A stretch of 37,451 bases of DNA from S5-A14a sp022766365 (GCA_050313295.1 JBNPLD010000016.1), one strand, 5' to 3'; shown: positions 1-7,962, numbered from the stretch's first letter. A program made the numbers and translations. Notes: generated from the letters alone by a model not told the origin.

Positions 1-2730
1 ATCCTTGTCTGTATCCCTAAGAACTTTGATAGTAACAGGTTTATTTACAAGTGATCCGTCCTCATTCTTTACCTGCACGGTTACAGTATAATCCCTTTCT
101 TCATCTTCCTTTCCTCCCCAGTTTGTTATATCGGGAGTTCCGGTTATCTTCTTTCCTGCTTCATCATACCTTACTCCGGCAGGCAGCTCACCGTCTATGC
201 TTACCGTTGCCTTCGGATCCTCAGGAGTGATCAAAACATCTGTAATCGGATGTTTATCTATTACTGTCTGCGCATCCTTGGAGATTTCTACTCCCGGTGC
301 AGGGACATCAGCTTTCTTAACGGTGATCGTAAAGCTTGTGGATTTTTTGATATTGTAATCCTCTGCATCATTAGCGGTAACAGTTACTTCAAATACCCTC
401 TCTTTTTCTCCCGGTTTCCAGTCGGTAATTTTAGGCGTACCTTTGATGGTACTATTGTATACAGGATTTTTAGGATTTCCTCCTTCCAGCTCAACACCCT
501 CCGGTAAGCCTTCGGCCTCAAAGAAAACCTCCTTATTGCTAACAACAGAGATATCCTTGATTGCCTCACCCTCTTTAACTACTTGATTTTCGATCTTGTT
601 AATCTCCAAAGGTGTCGTTGCAACAACATCCACATAGGTTTCGGAAGATACAGGGTGCTCTCCGTCCGGAGAATATGCCACAACTACAACCTTATCTCCT
701 GCTACGAATGTCCCCGAGTTCACAGGGATATCAAAAGAACCGTTTTCCAATTCTTCATAAGGGATTGTAACCTCTCCTTTTACTTCATTATCCGAGTAGT
801 CGTTATCCCCATCTACATATTTGTAAGCTCTCACTATTACATTGCCTGCATCCGGATTAGTTGCCTTTAGTACGAGGCTGTTATTGTCAGGATGATTATA
901 CTTTATCTTAGGTACCGATCCCGTTATATGCTGGTCATCTTTGTCAGCATATATCTTTTCAGTATCCGGTTCAGGCTTGCTCACTAAGTATGATCCGGCA
1001 TCCAGAGGATCGGTCTTGTGCTCAAGAACCTCAAGATTATCAGGGACTCCGTCTTTGTCCGTATCCACGTCAAACTTATTAGTGCCTATTTCGTCCTCAA
1101 CAAAGTCCACCAAACCGTCACGGTCGGAATCCAGAACTTCCAAAAATGCGTTTGCATATGAATTCTGAAGTCTCTTGTTAGGCTGTCCGCCATCCGGCTT
1201 TATAATTTCTTTAAATACATTAGTGTCATCTACAAAATCCGCCTCTAACCATGATTCAAACGTCATATGGCTATTATTTTGCTGTATAAACTCATTTAGC
1301 TTTTTTGCAAAATCAGTATTCGTAACATTATCTTTCAGGCGATACTGTATGGTATAGGATCTTCTCTGTCCAAGTACGCCTAAAAATACTTTTTTGTCGA
1401 GGATGTCCCTTACAGATTTTGCCTTAGCCCAATCTCCCCCGTCTGCTATGCTGATTTCAGGAGTATCCTTAGTTGAGATTATTCCGTTTCCATTTTCATC
1501 AACAACTATATTCAACGGTGCATCTATTATGAAATTGCCCTGTGGATCCGACACACCAAGTCTGACATCGGTGGTATCAATATATGGAAGCAATTCCTTA
1601 GGAATCGCATCGTTTACATAAAGCACCCACCCGCTGTTTGCTTGAAGAAAGTTCTGATCCGGTTTAAAAGAAACAACTGACTTGATTACCTTTTCCTTTG
1701 CATCATAAAGGACAACCTTTGTCATAGCTCCTTCTGTAAAATTACCATCCTTGGATTTTGTCCCGTCAGAACCTAGTCCATTCATTCCTTTGCCAAGGTA
1801 GGAGTCATTCCCATCTGCCGGATTTATAGGCAGCTCGGGTATGTTAGGATTATCTTTTAAGATAAAGCCGTTATCATGTCCGCCGACATCAGAGTATCCG
1901 TCGCCTCGAACCCAAAGAGTAGTAAAGCTGATCTTTTCCTTTGCCAGGCCTAAACTGTCCAAAGTTTTTCCATTCTTAAGCTTGATAACAACATCATCAT
2001 TGGTGATTATCCCGATTGAACCTGACTTGAAAGTTTGAGTGTTGATGGGAACCTTCCACAGTGCTCCCCCTGACTCGCTTTCAAACTGTACACCATTAAC
2101 TTCAATTGATTGAATCTGGCTGTAAAATTCTTCCTTGAAAAAATTCAGTATATATCTTCCATTATATGGGCCATTTTCAGTATATCCCCAACCAGTTGAT
2201 CCATTGGCCCATTTACTTACATTCAGATGAATATCTCCGTTTGAATCGGTTTTCACATAGTCCGTTCTTCCATAATCCAGGACTCCGTCTTTCTCCCCAA
2301 CGATATCATAATGAACATCATTATTTACATTATAAAACCCAAGCCCACCGGATGAAGCGGCTCTTTTTGCCCGTGGCTTTGCTGTAGGCGTTGCTTCTTC
2401 TTGAGGCGGTTCAGCATTATCAACAGTCTCTGTTGTTTTTTCAGTTGAATCTGTAGCAGCACTCTCGGTGTCAGCGGCCTCTGCCGTATTTTCTTCCTTG
2501 GCAGGACTTGTAGCAATCTCCGTCTGTTTATCCTGTACAGACACAATTTCCAAATTTGCGTTTGTATCCGCACTTACGCTCTCTGCACTTACCGGTGCCG
2601 GTGCGAAGAAAATCATGTATCCTATCACACACGAAACCAACCCCACCGATAGTTTTCTGATTCCATATCGTGGAGTTTTTGCATTTCCTCTTAATTTCTT
2701 CTCTTCAATCAATTTTTTAAAATATTCCAT
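1..2730 (-). CDS. Large YSIRK-signal surface protein, N-terminal part (runs off left edge)
   Basis: The frame is open from an ATG at 2730 (AGGAGA ribosome site 4 nt upstream) to position 1, giving 910 codons with no stop. The C-terminus is outside the window. Residues 22-33 read YGIRKLSVGLVS, a variant of the YSIRK-G/S export signal, followed by a hydrophobic stretch and a likely cleavage after VSA near residue 49. A low-complexity T/E/A-rich linker (about 50-125) precedes an unrecognised region to about 520. Residues about 528-578 contain acidic DxDxDG-type calcium-binding (thrombospondin type-3-like) repeats: DSDRDGLVD and DTDKDGVPD. From about 697 onward there are two tandem Ig-like modules with GTPxITxW motifs, of the He_PIG/Rib-like kind. 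The family normally ends in LPXTG for sortase anchoring, which I cannot see here. An adhesin or host-contact role is inference. It is the last gene on its strand before the edge. Confidence 0.85.
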   Translation of the reverse strand, partial: MEYFKKLIEEKKLRGNAKTPRYGIRKLSVGLVSCVIGYMIFFAPAPVSAESVSADTNANLEIVSVQDKQTEIATSPAKEENTAEAADTESAATDSTEKTTETVDNAEPPQEEATPTAKPRAKRAASSGGLGFYNVNNDVHYDIVGEKDGVLDYGRTDYVKTDSNGDIHLNVSKWANGSTGWGYTENGPYNGRYILNFFKEEFYSQIQSIEVNGVQFESESGGALWKVPINTQTFKSGSIGIITNDDVVIKLKNGKTLDSLGLAKEKISFTTLWVRGDGYSDVGGHDNGFILKDNPNIPELPINPADGNDSYLGKGMNGLGSDGTKSKDGNFTEGAMTKVVLYDAKEKVIKSVVSFKPDQNFLQANSGWVLYVNDAIPKELLPYIDTTDVRLGVSDPQGNFIIDAPLNIVVDENGNGIISTKDTPEISIADGGDWAKAKSVRDILDKKVFLGVLGQRRSYTIQYRLKDNVTNTDFAKKLNEFIQQNNSHMTFESWLEADFVDDTNVFKEIIKPDGGQPNKRLQNSYANAFLEVLDSDRDGLVDFVEDEIGTNKFDVDTDKDGVPDNLEVLEHKTDPLDAGSYLVSKPEPDTEKIYADKDDQHITGSVPKIKYNHPDNNSLVLKATNPDAGNVIVRAYKYVDGDNDYSDNEVKGEVTIPYEELENGSFDIPVNSGTFVAGDKVVVVAYSPDGEHPVSSETYVDVVATTPLEINKIENQVVKEGEAIKDISVVSNKEVFFEAEGLPEGVELEGGNPKNPVYNSTIKGTPKITDWKPGEKERVFEVTVTANDAEDYNIKKSTSFTITVKKADVPAPGVEISKDAQTVIDKHPITDVLITPEDPKATVSIDGELPAGVRYDEAGKKITGTPDITNWGGKEDEERDYTVTVQVKNEDGSLVNKPVTIKVLRDTDKD

Positions 2731-2777
2731 TTTGTCTCCTATTATTGATATTAAATTATTTTGTCGTTTTTCTATTA

Positions 2778-2795
2778 CTTTCTTACTTAAGAAAG
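2778..2795. repeat. 18-bp inverted repeat upstream of the surface-protein gene
   Basis: The arms CTTTCTT and AAGAAAG (7 nt) flank the loop ACTT, 48 nt upstream of the surface-protein start codon. On the minus strand it falls exactly between a TTGGAC (-35-like) and a weak TAATAG (-10-like) hexamer spaced 17 bp. It could be an operator or simply a small hairpin in the leader. The core CTTTCT/AGAAAG recurs in another palindrome at 3713-3730. Confidence 0.35.
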
Positions 2796-2844
2796 TCCAA
2801 TTACCATTCGGTATCAGATTCCCCATACACACAAATCATGTTTA

Positions 2845-3336
2845 TCAGATTTTATGGGAATTCACATCATTTTTGATCTCTCTCGTGAGAATTGATATAA
2901 CTCTCTTACAGAAACCTTCTGCAGCGTATAGCTGCATTTCCTCGACTGTAAAATACGGATTGATTTATATTGTAGTTCTGTGATTATAATTCCATAAGAT
3001 AAGAATTAAATCATCAGCAGATTGACTTGTTTGAAAACGAGCTATATTTTCTTTAAGTGCTGTCATTAACCCTGCATATTGCAGTTTAGTCAAATCTTCA
3101 CATACATATTCTTAGATATTTACTATATTTTCTCTCGTACTGCAACACCAACCTGTCTGCCTAAACGCATCACAATCCATATAATTCAAAATTATGACCA
3201 TTTCTTATTTTAGTTTATGCTCTACCTCCCCAATTAAAACAATACCTCTTGCGTATTGTTTTAAAATAAAAGCCCAATCACCAACTAACTTCATGTCCGC
3301 ACTAAGGCAATATGATATTAAAACCTCTGCACCTCC
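2845..3336 (-). pseudogene. Decayed reading frame upstream of the surface-protein gene
   Basis: One minus-strand frame reads 164 codons with only three internal stops, all TAA (3207-3205, 3114-3112, 2967-2965), where about ten would be expected by chance at this base composition (my rough estimate). The segments look protein-like, for example ADMKLVGDWAFILKQY, KENIARFQTSQSADDL and NPYFTVEEMQLYAAEG. I do not recognise the family. The motif around NPYFTVEEMQ resembles a motif in the neighbouring decayed frame (GYYFSIEEVQRF at about 3330), so the region may hold duplicated copies of a small gene. It could also be a chance open stretch; only a homology search would decide. Confidence 0.35.
3234..3264. 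repeat. Inverted repeat, 11-nt arms
   Basis: The perfect arms TTAAAACAATA and TATTGTTTTAA flank a 9-nt loop. The stem is very AT-rich and lies inside one copy of the imperfect direct repeat (3222-3272 versus about 3329-3381), so it may be only a by-product of that sequence. No T-tract arrangement makes it a convincing terminator. Confidence 0.4.
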
Positions 3337-3461
3337 TCAATAGAAAAATAATACCCATTTTGTATCGTTTTAAAAAAAAATTAATCCTTAAAAAATATCT
3401 GTCCATATCCCCGAGGCATAGCAGCAACAAACATATGCTCCACACACTTCACTCCTCCGGA
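3318..3461 (-). pseudogene. Second decayed small frame, related to the one downstream
   Basis: A 47-codon minus-strand stretch (starting after a TAG) reads GGVKCVEHMFVAAMPRGYGQ, then FFKD, one TAA, then FKTIQNGYYFSIEEVQRF before a final TAA. The GYYFSIEEVQ motif resembles NPYFTVEEMQ in the adjacent relic. The DNA encoding it (about 3329-3381) is an imperfect direct copy of 3222-3272. A 16-bp segment at 3435-3450 is repeated with one change at 3512-3527. No function can be assigned. Confidence 0.3.
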
Positions 3462-3712
3462 CTACATTCAGCTTACATAGTCCCAAAGTCCCGGTGTTTT
3501 TACAAACTGACATGCTCTACACACTTCCTTTCATTTCCTTGCTTATTTATTCCCCTCTTCAAATTTACTTTCTGCTTCTTATGTAGCGGTGATAGTCACC
3601 TGCGATATATAACATCGACTAATACTATTATCTTTCTGCAACTGTCATCTCCCATGCATAGAATTGAGACAGATTACATCTGAGTCAGACTGACCTACCC
3701 TCACTCTTCAAA

Positions 3713-3730
3713 CGCTTTCTAAAGAAAGCG
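3713..3730. repeat. Inverted repeat CGCTTTCT/AGAAAGCG
   Basis: Perfect 8-nt arms are separated by AA. It lies about 100 nt downstream of the predicted leftward transcription start near 3827. It has no T-tract on either strand, so an operator or leader hairpin is more likely than a terminator. Its core is shared with the palindrome at 2778-2795. Confidence 0.4.
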
Positions 3731-3755
3731 CAACCGGCAAACTATAAGCAGAAAC

Positions 3756-3781
3756 GTTCATAAAAGTTCACTTTTATGAAC
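3756..3781. promoter_or_regulatory. 26-bp inverted repeat containing operator-like 16-mer (copy B)
   Basis: Perfect 11-nt arms GTTCATAAAAG and CTTTTATGAAC flank the loop TTCA. Its right 16 bp, read on the minus strand, is GTTCATAAAAGTGAAC, which matches the 16-mer at 3848-3863 at 14 of 16 positions. It lies about 46-71 nt downstream of the predicted start of the leftward promoter. Confidence 0.5.
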
Positions 3782-3833
3782 ACACACCAGTTTAACTTTT
3801 TCCAACAATTATCAATTTATTTTTTGTTTTTTT

Positions 3834-3862
3834 ATTATAGCACACCCGTTCTCAAAAGTGAA
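3834..3862 (-). promoter_or_regulatory. Leftward promoter overlapped by an operator-like palindrome
   Basis: On the minus strand, TTCACT (3862-3857) and a perfect TATAAT (3839-3834) are spaced exactly 17 bp. This predicts transcription starting near 3827 towards the decayed frames and the surface-protein gene. The -35 box lies within the palindrome at 3848-3863, whose sequence recurs at 3766-3781 in the transcribed region. The arrangement resembles a repressor-controlled promoter. The regulator is unknown. Confidence 0.5.
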
Positions 3863-3863
3863 C
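3848..3863. promoter_or_regulatory. 16-bp operator-like palindrome (copy A)
   Basis: The sequence GTTCTCAAAAGTGAAC has GTTC/GAAC ends spaced 8 bp. It overlaps the -35 hexamer of the leftward promoter. A second copy in the opposite orientation (14/16 identical) lies at 3766-3781. Two similar palindromes around one promoter suggest cooperative repressor binding, which is inference. Confidence 0.45.
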
Positions 3864-4191
3864 TATTTTGGTCATTTTTATGCTAAAAAAATTTTTTTAT
3901 ATTTTTTCAGTGTCATTTTAAGGCTTTCCGCCAACATTTGCCCATGTATTTTCAGCTATATTTCTTCGCTTTTCCAAATTTTAATTACATCGCTAAAGCA
4001 ATGACAAAGTTCTCCTCATATCTCACTAAATGTCATGTAATCGCATTTTTCTTTTGCTTATCATCGTTTTGTAATTTAGCGTGGGATTAATTATTTTCTT
4101 TGACTCATATATGAATAATTAGCTGTGAAATTACAATGCAGAAGTACAAATATATCTGGCTTTTATACTTATTTTTCACCTGCTCTCCCTC

Positions 4192-4240
4192 TTTAGGGTC
4201 GTAAGCCTAAATCACGGCCCCATGTCAAACGTGGGGTTTT
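4192..4240 (+). ncRNA. Pseudoknot plus hairpin element, possible IS605-type right end / omega-RNA relic
   Basis: Stem 1 pairs TTTAGG (4192-4197) with CCTAAA (4206-4211). Its loop bases GTCGT (4198-4202) can pair with ACGGC (4214-4218), giving an H-type pseudoknot. A second stem CCCCATG/CGTGGGG (4218-4224/4230-4236, one G-U) is followed by TTTT. From memory, this compact pseudoknot-then-hairpin order resembles the right ends of IS605-family tnpB elements, where the guide-RNA scaffold lies. No tnpA or tnpB gene is visible nearby, so it would be a solitary end. It could instead be a plain plus-strand terminator or a small structured RNA. Confidence 0.35.
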
Positions 4241-4248
4241 ACATATAC

Positions 4249-4282
4249 AAAAAGACAGTAGTTTTTTATCATTCTACTGTCT
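4249..4282 (-). terminator. Rho-independent terminator downstream of yeiH
   Basis: On the minus strand the 9-bp perfect stem AGACAGTAG/CTACTGTCT (4282-4274 with 4261-4253) with a 12-nt loop is followed at once by five T residues. It lies about 285 nt past the yeiH stop and would end its transcript. Confidence 0.7.
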
Positions 4283-4566
4283 CAAGCTTAACTATTCAAT
4301 TCAATCTTATATAGCTAAAATATGAGATTATATCTGTCTGATTCAAAAGAAAATTCGCGTCTTCTGAATAAAAAATCCCCTATATAAATTCACCTCTCCC
4401 GCAACCGATAATCTTTTTTTAATATCCTCTGCATTGTTAAGGGCAATAAGAATCACTACAAAAGTATAGATATCAGAAAATAAAAACCGGACAGTCTTCA
4501 AACTCACCTTAAAAAGTCTGTATACATCACTCGGAAGATGACAATCTATCAATGATTTCAAAACAA

Positions 4567-5640
4567 TTACCATAGGTGAAGGAGATGCTGCATGAGAAGA
4601 CTCACAAGGGTAATAGAAACCCAACAGGCAAATCCCATAAGCAGAGGCTTGCCGCCGGTCTTTACAAGTTTCACAATATCAGTGGAAAGACCAATAGCAG
4701 CCATTGCCAGGATTATAAAGAACTTACTTATGAACTTCATAGGCTCAAATATACTCGGACTTATTCCCATACCGGTTGCAACTGTAGTTATAACAGAAGC
4801 AATTATAAAGTAAAGAATGAACATCGGGAAAAGTTTTAGAATCGAAACTCTCTTAACTTCCTTACCCTCCCTGCGTTCTTCTTCTTCAATTTCCTTTTCC
4901 TCTTTGTTCACCTGCAAAAAGGATAACGCAAGGCTGATAGGGATAATTGCCAAAGTTCTTGTGAGTTTCACAGTAACAGCCTTGTCTAAAGTAAGGGTAC
5001 CGAGATTATGCATGGCATCCCATGTGGAAGCACAAGCAGTTACAGATGATGTATCGTTGACAGCCGTTCCGGCAAAAATACCGAAGGCATCCCCTGACAT
5101 GGTATCAAAATGCAAGGCATTTCCAAGAGCCGGAAACACAAAAGCCGCCACAACGTTAAAGAAAAATATGATTGAGATCGCCTGCGCAATCTCCTCATCT
5201 TCCGCTTCAATCACCGGAGCCGTTGCTGCAATGGCTGAGCCTCCGCATATTGAAGAACCGACACCTATCATCGTAGCGATTCTGCCGTTAGTGCCCATTA
5301 TTTTGTGGAGAGCAAATGCAACTATGAGAGAGGTGGCGATGGTGGTTAAAATTATCGGTAGAGATTGTTTGCCTGTTTCCAAAATGACATTGAGGTTTAA
5401 CCCGAAGCCTAGAAAAATTACTGCCCAGTGGAGGACTCGCTTAGAGGTGAATGATATTCCCTCCCTGGTGACAGTCCCGGTCTTATGAAACACAGTGATA
5501 AGCATTCCTATAAGGATAGCGATAACAGGACCCCCTACGACAGGGAATAAGTGCCCAAGAAAGTAGCTTGGGATTGCAATAGCCAGGCAGCACAAAAACC
5601 CCGGCATAATCTTTTTTAAATCAGTCTTAAATATACTCAT
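4567..5640 (-). CDS. YeiH/YadS family (UPF0324) membrane exporter
   Basis: This is a 357-residue polytopic membrane protein with about ten hydrophobic segments, of the normal length for the YeiH family of putative sulfate or small-anion exporters. Characteristic motifs are GVGSSICGGSAIAATAP (about 126-142) and GTAVNDTSSVTA (about 190-201). A charged E/K-rich cytoplasmic loop (about 245-265) divides the two halves. The ATG at 5640 has no ribosome site. A TATAAT box at 5653-5648 places transcription at or next to the ATG, so the message may be leaderless. If not, translation could start at Met12 (5607). It stands alone, divergent from pyk, with its own terminator at 4249-4282. The substrate is unproven. 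Confidence 0.85.
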   Translation of the reverse strand: MSIFKTDLKKIMPGFLCCLAIAIPSYFLGHLFPVVGGPVIAILIGMLITVFHKTGTVTREGISFTSKRVLHWAVIFLGFGLNLNVILETGKQSLPIILTTIATSLIVAFALHKIMGTNGRIATMIGVGSSICGGSAIAATAPVIEAEDEEIAQAISIIFFFNVVAAFVFPALGNALHFDTMSGDAFGIFAGTAVNDTSSVTACASTWDAMHNLGTLTLDKAVTVKLTRTLAIIPISLALSFLQVNKEEKEIEEEERREGKEVKRVSILKLFPMFILYFIIASVITTVATGMGISPSIFEPMKFISKFFIILAMAAIGLSTDIVKLVKTGGKPLLMGFACWVSITLVSLLMQHLLHLW

Positions 5641-5647
5641 GGTAAAA

Positions 5648-5665
5648 ATTATACACTGAATTCAG
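5648..5665 (-). promoter_or_regulatory. yeiH promoter -10 and adjoining palindrome
   Basis: The perfect TATAAT (5653-5648) ends 7 nt before the ATG at 5640. Directly upstream is the 10-bp perfect palindrome CTGAATTCAG (5656-5665), placed where a repressor would block RNA polymerase. The -35 is weak (TTTATT at 17 bp). The palindrome centres on an EcoRI site and may be fortuitous. Confidence 0.4.
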
Positions 5666-5812
5666 GTAGAAATAAAGTAGGAAAAAATGTATACTATTAT
5701 TTGTAAGCTAAAGGAATTTCCGATTCATCAGATGACGTGATTCCTGCTGCCATAGAAAAGTTGCGCACAGTCAATCATTAGTGACGTATACACAGAAAAG
5801 AGTAGGTGAGCT

Positions 5813-7237
5813 ATGAGAAAAACAAAAATAATTTGTACCCTCGGGCCTGCGTCCGAAAGCAAAGATGTAATGGAAAAGCTATTTAAGACAGGTATGAACG
5901 TAGGCAGGATTAATTTTTCGCATGGAACCCATGATGAGCACCTAAAAAAAATCGAGAATTTCAGGCAGGTTAGAGATAAACTTGGACTAGCCGGAGCCGT
6001 TTTGTTAGATACTAAAGGACCCGAGATTAGAATCGGCAAAATGAAAGAAGGCGGAGCATATCTCAGACGTGGAGAAGATTTTACACTGACCCTTGACGAA
6101 ATCGTAGGCGATGAGCAAAAGGCGTTCGTGAAATATCCGGGGTTTACCGATGATGTTGAGCCCGGAACTACTATTCTTCTCGACGACGGCAAAATATCTT
6201 TGACTGCAAAGAAAGTCACTTCGAAGGAAGTATTTTGTACAGTGGAAGTGGGAGGACTCCTGAAGGATAATAAGGGAATAAATCTTCCGGACGTGAGGCT
6301 GTCCATGGATTATTTGAGCCCGGCAGATAAGGAGGATATCGCCTTCGGCGTTAAAGAAGATGTTGATTATATAGCTGCTTCTTTTGCCAGAAGTCGAGAT
6401 GATATGGAGAATATGCGGGCATTTGTGGATGACCTCGGCGGACAAAAAATCAAGATAATCGCAAAGATTGAGAATAAGGAAGGACTTAACAACTTTGAAG
6501 ACATTCTTGAGGTCGCAGACGGCATTATGGTTGCTCGTGGTGATATGGGTGTCGAAATGCCTTATGAGAGACTTCCTGGTATACAGAAGAGAATTATTAA
6601 GAGGTGTTTGGAGCTGGGGAAAATTGCAATTACAGCTACTCAGATGCTTGAATCTATGATTGGAAGCCCCACTCCGACAAGGGCGGAGACTTCAGATGTT
6701 GCAAATGCTGTCTTTGATGGGACCGGAGCGGTCATGTTATCAGGTGAAACCGCTGCAGGAGCATATCCCGTTGAAGCTTGTTCGGCCATGGACAGAATAG
6801 CAACTCAGGCGGAGGAGGATCTGATAAAAACAGAGCTTAGAGATAAGGCAATCGGTGTAAGGGGTGCATCCCATAGTGATTTAACAAATGCAGTGGGCCA
6901 CAGTGCATGCACCATGGCCTATGATATCAATGCAGGTGCAATTATGGCTATAACCAAGACAGGATATACAGCTACTAAGATGTCGAAATTCAGGCCCGTC
7001 ACCTCTATCGTCGCAATGACCCCCTACGAAAAAACTTACCATCAGATGGCTCTTGAGTGGGGTGTTCTTTCCATGAGGGTGGACTACAAGGATAACCTTG
7101 AGGATCTGATGGCACATTGCATAGCAGTGGCAAAGAAGAATAAACTCGTCCACAACGGTGAAAAGGTAATTATCACCTGCGGAATGCCTCTTGACGTTCC
7201 CGGAAATACCAATATTATCAGAGTTGAAGAGGTTTGA
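5813..7237 (+). CDS. pyk: Pyruvate kinase
   Basis: This enzyme converts phosphoenolpyruvate and ADP to pyruvate and ATP, the last step of glycolysis, in the cytosol. The 474 residues cover the N-helix, A, B and C domains. They show KIICTLGPAS at the N-terminus, NFSHGTHDEH, DTKGPEIRIG, the catalytic IAKIENKEG lysine, ARGDMGVE and the ITATQMLESM-PTPTRAE-DVANAVFDG signature. The C-terminal PEP-utiliser-like extension found in many Bacillus and Clostridium enzymes (about 585 residues) is absent. The ATG at 5813 has AGGTGA 4 nt upstream. It is the only plus-strand gene here, divergent from yeiH and convergent with the LysE gene, so it is monocistronic. No clear terminator was found in 7238-7362, only a widely spaced AAGCGGA/TCCGCTT pair. 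Confidence 0.97.
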   Translation: MRKTKIICTLGPASESKDVMEKLFKTGMNVGRINFSHGTHDEHLKKIENFRQVRDKLGLAGAVLLDTKGPEIRIGKMKEGGAYLRRGEDFTLTLDEIVGDEQKAFVKYPGFTDDVEPGTTILLDDGKISLTAKKVTSKEVFCTVEVGGLLKDNKGINLPDVRLSMDYLSPADKEDIAFGVKEDVDYIAASFARSRDDMENMRAFVDDLGGQKIKIIAKIENKEGLNNFEDILEVADGIMVARGDMGVEMPYERLPGIQKRIIKRCLELGKIAITATQMLESMIGSPTPTRAETSDVANAVFDGTGAVMLSGETAAGAYPVEACSAMDRIATQAEEDLIKTELRDKAIGVRGASHSDLTNAVGHSACTMAYDINAGAIMAITKTGYTATKMSKFRPVTSIVAMTPYEKTYHQMALEWGVLSMRVDYKDNLEDLMAHCIAVAKKNKLVHNGEKVIITCGMPLDVPGNTNIIRVEEV

Positions 7238-7362
7238 AATATATATTCTATTCGCTAAAAGAAGCGGACATACATCATCGCATGACTTTTAGGTTTGGGT
7301 ATTTTGTAAAATCCGCTTGCCGTGTAGTTCTCTCAATCGAATAAACATCAGAGACTATACAA

Positions 7363-7962
7363 CTATACACTATTAAACAATGCCAAAAACATCGTGATCG
7401 CGCAGTACACAAGGGATAGTGCCATTGCGGTGTTTATTGCTTTTCGATGTTTTTGGAAGTTCCTGAACAGTGATGTCCCCACATAGATCCATGTATATAT
7501 TGCTGATATTGCGAAGAGAGAAAGGCTGATGACAAATATCAAAACCATGGATACAGAGCTGTAATGTGGCAAAATAAAACTGCTGAACACCGTTATACCG
7601 AAAACCTGGTTCTTAATATTCATAAATTGATTAACCATTCCCATTTTTATGGTATTTTTGCCATCCAAGGAATTACCCTTGTTTTCTCCACCGCTTCTAT
7701 ACACCTCATATGCAAGCCACAGAAGGTATGTACCGCCAAAAGCATACATGAACGGCTCCACAGAAGGTATTAAATCATAGAGGAACTTTGAGAATAATGC
7801 ACAGGCAGCGAATGAAATTAACAGAGCAATGAATACACCCAAGGTAAATTTCCATACCTTCTTCGGTCCGAGGTTGTTCGCCAGAGACATTCCCATTATT
7901 ATATTAGGACCCGGCGAATATATTGCCGAAAATATGTATATAAAAAATGCAAGAAAATTCAT
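7363..7962 (-). CDS. LysE/RhtB family amino-acid exporter
   Basis: This is a 199-residue membrane protein with about six transmembrane segments. The N-terminal SPGPNIIMGMSLANNLGPKKV is the LysE/RhtB signature (the PGP motif in the first helix). Family members export amino acids or derivatives such as lysine, homoserine, threonine or leucine; the substrate here cannot be read from sequence. I place the start at the ATG at 7962, with GGGAG 9 nt upstream. An in-frame TTG at 7965 is the alternative. It follows the YbaK-type gene by 131 nt on the same strand. No strong promoter is visible in that gap. Confidence 0.88.
   Translation of the reverse strand: MNFLAFFIYIFSAIYSPGPNIIMGMSLANNLGPKKVWKFTLGVFIALLISFAACALFSKFLYDLIPSVEPFMYAFGGTYLLWLAYEVYRSGGENKGNSLDGKNTIKMGMVNQFMNIKNQVFGITVFSSFILPHYSSVSMVLIFVISLSLFAISAIYTWIYVGTSLFRNFQKHRKAINTAMALSLVYCAITMFLALFNSV

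Larger units (their letters stand above)
2731..4248. other. 1.5 kb AT-rich region without an intact gene
   Basis: No intact gene is visible between the surface-protein start and the yeiH terminator. The region holds inverted repeats, partly repeated decayed minus-strand frames (2845-3461), a leftward promoter with two related 16-bp palindromes (3766-3863) and a pseudoknot/hairpin element (4192-4240). Stops are frequent in all plus-strand frames. The mixture suggests old mobile or accessory DNA upstream of a surface-protein gene. Confidence 0.6.

Noticed and set aside
3234..3264. AT-rich inverted repeat as a terminator
   Set aside because: The stem has only two G-C pairs and no gene ends nearby, so it would be too weak to terminate.
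3312..3683. 123-codon plus-strand frame
   Set aside because: The translation is low-complexity and lies antisense to more protein-like minus-strand segments.
4343..4624. 93-codon minus-strand frame overlapping the end of yeiH
   Set aside because: It starts at TTG inside yeiH in another frame with no ribosome site and has no recognisable similarity.
4817..5488. 223-codon plus-strand frame opposite yeiH
   Set aside because: It is a shadow of the well-supported yeiH gene on the other strand.
5728..6306. 192-codon minus-strand frame opposite pyk
   Set aside because: Antisense shadow of pyruvate kinase.
7248..7320. AAGCGGA/TCCGCTT pair as the pyk terminator
   Set aside because: The arms are about 45 nt apart and not followed by a T-tract.
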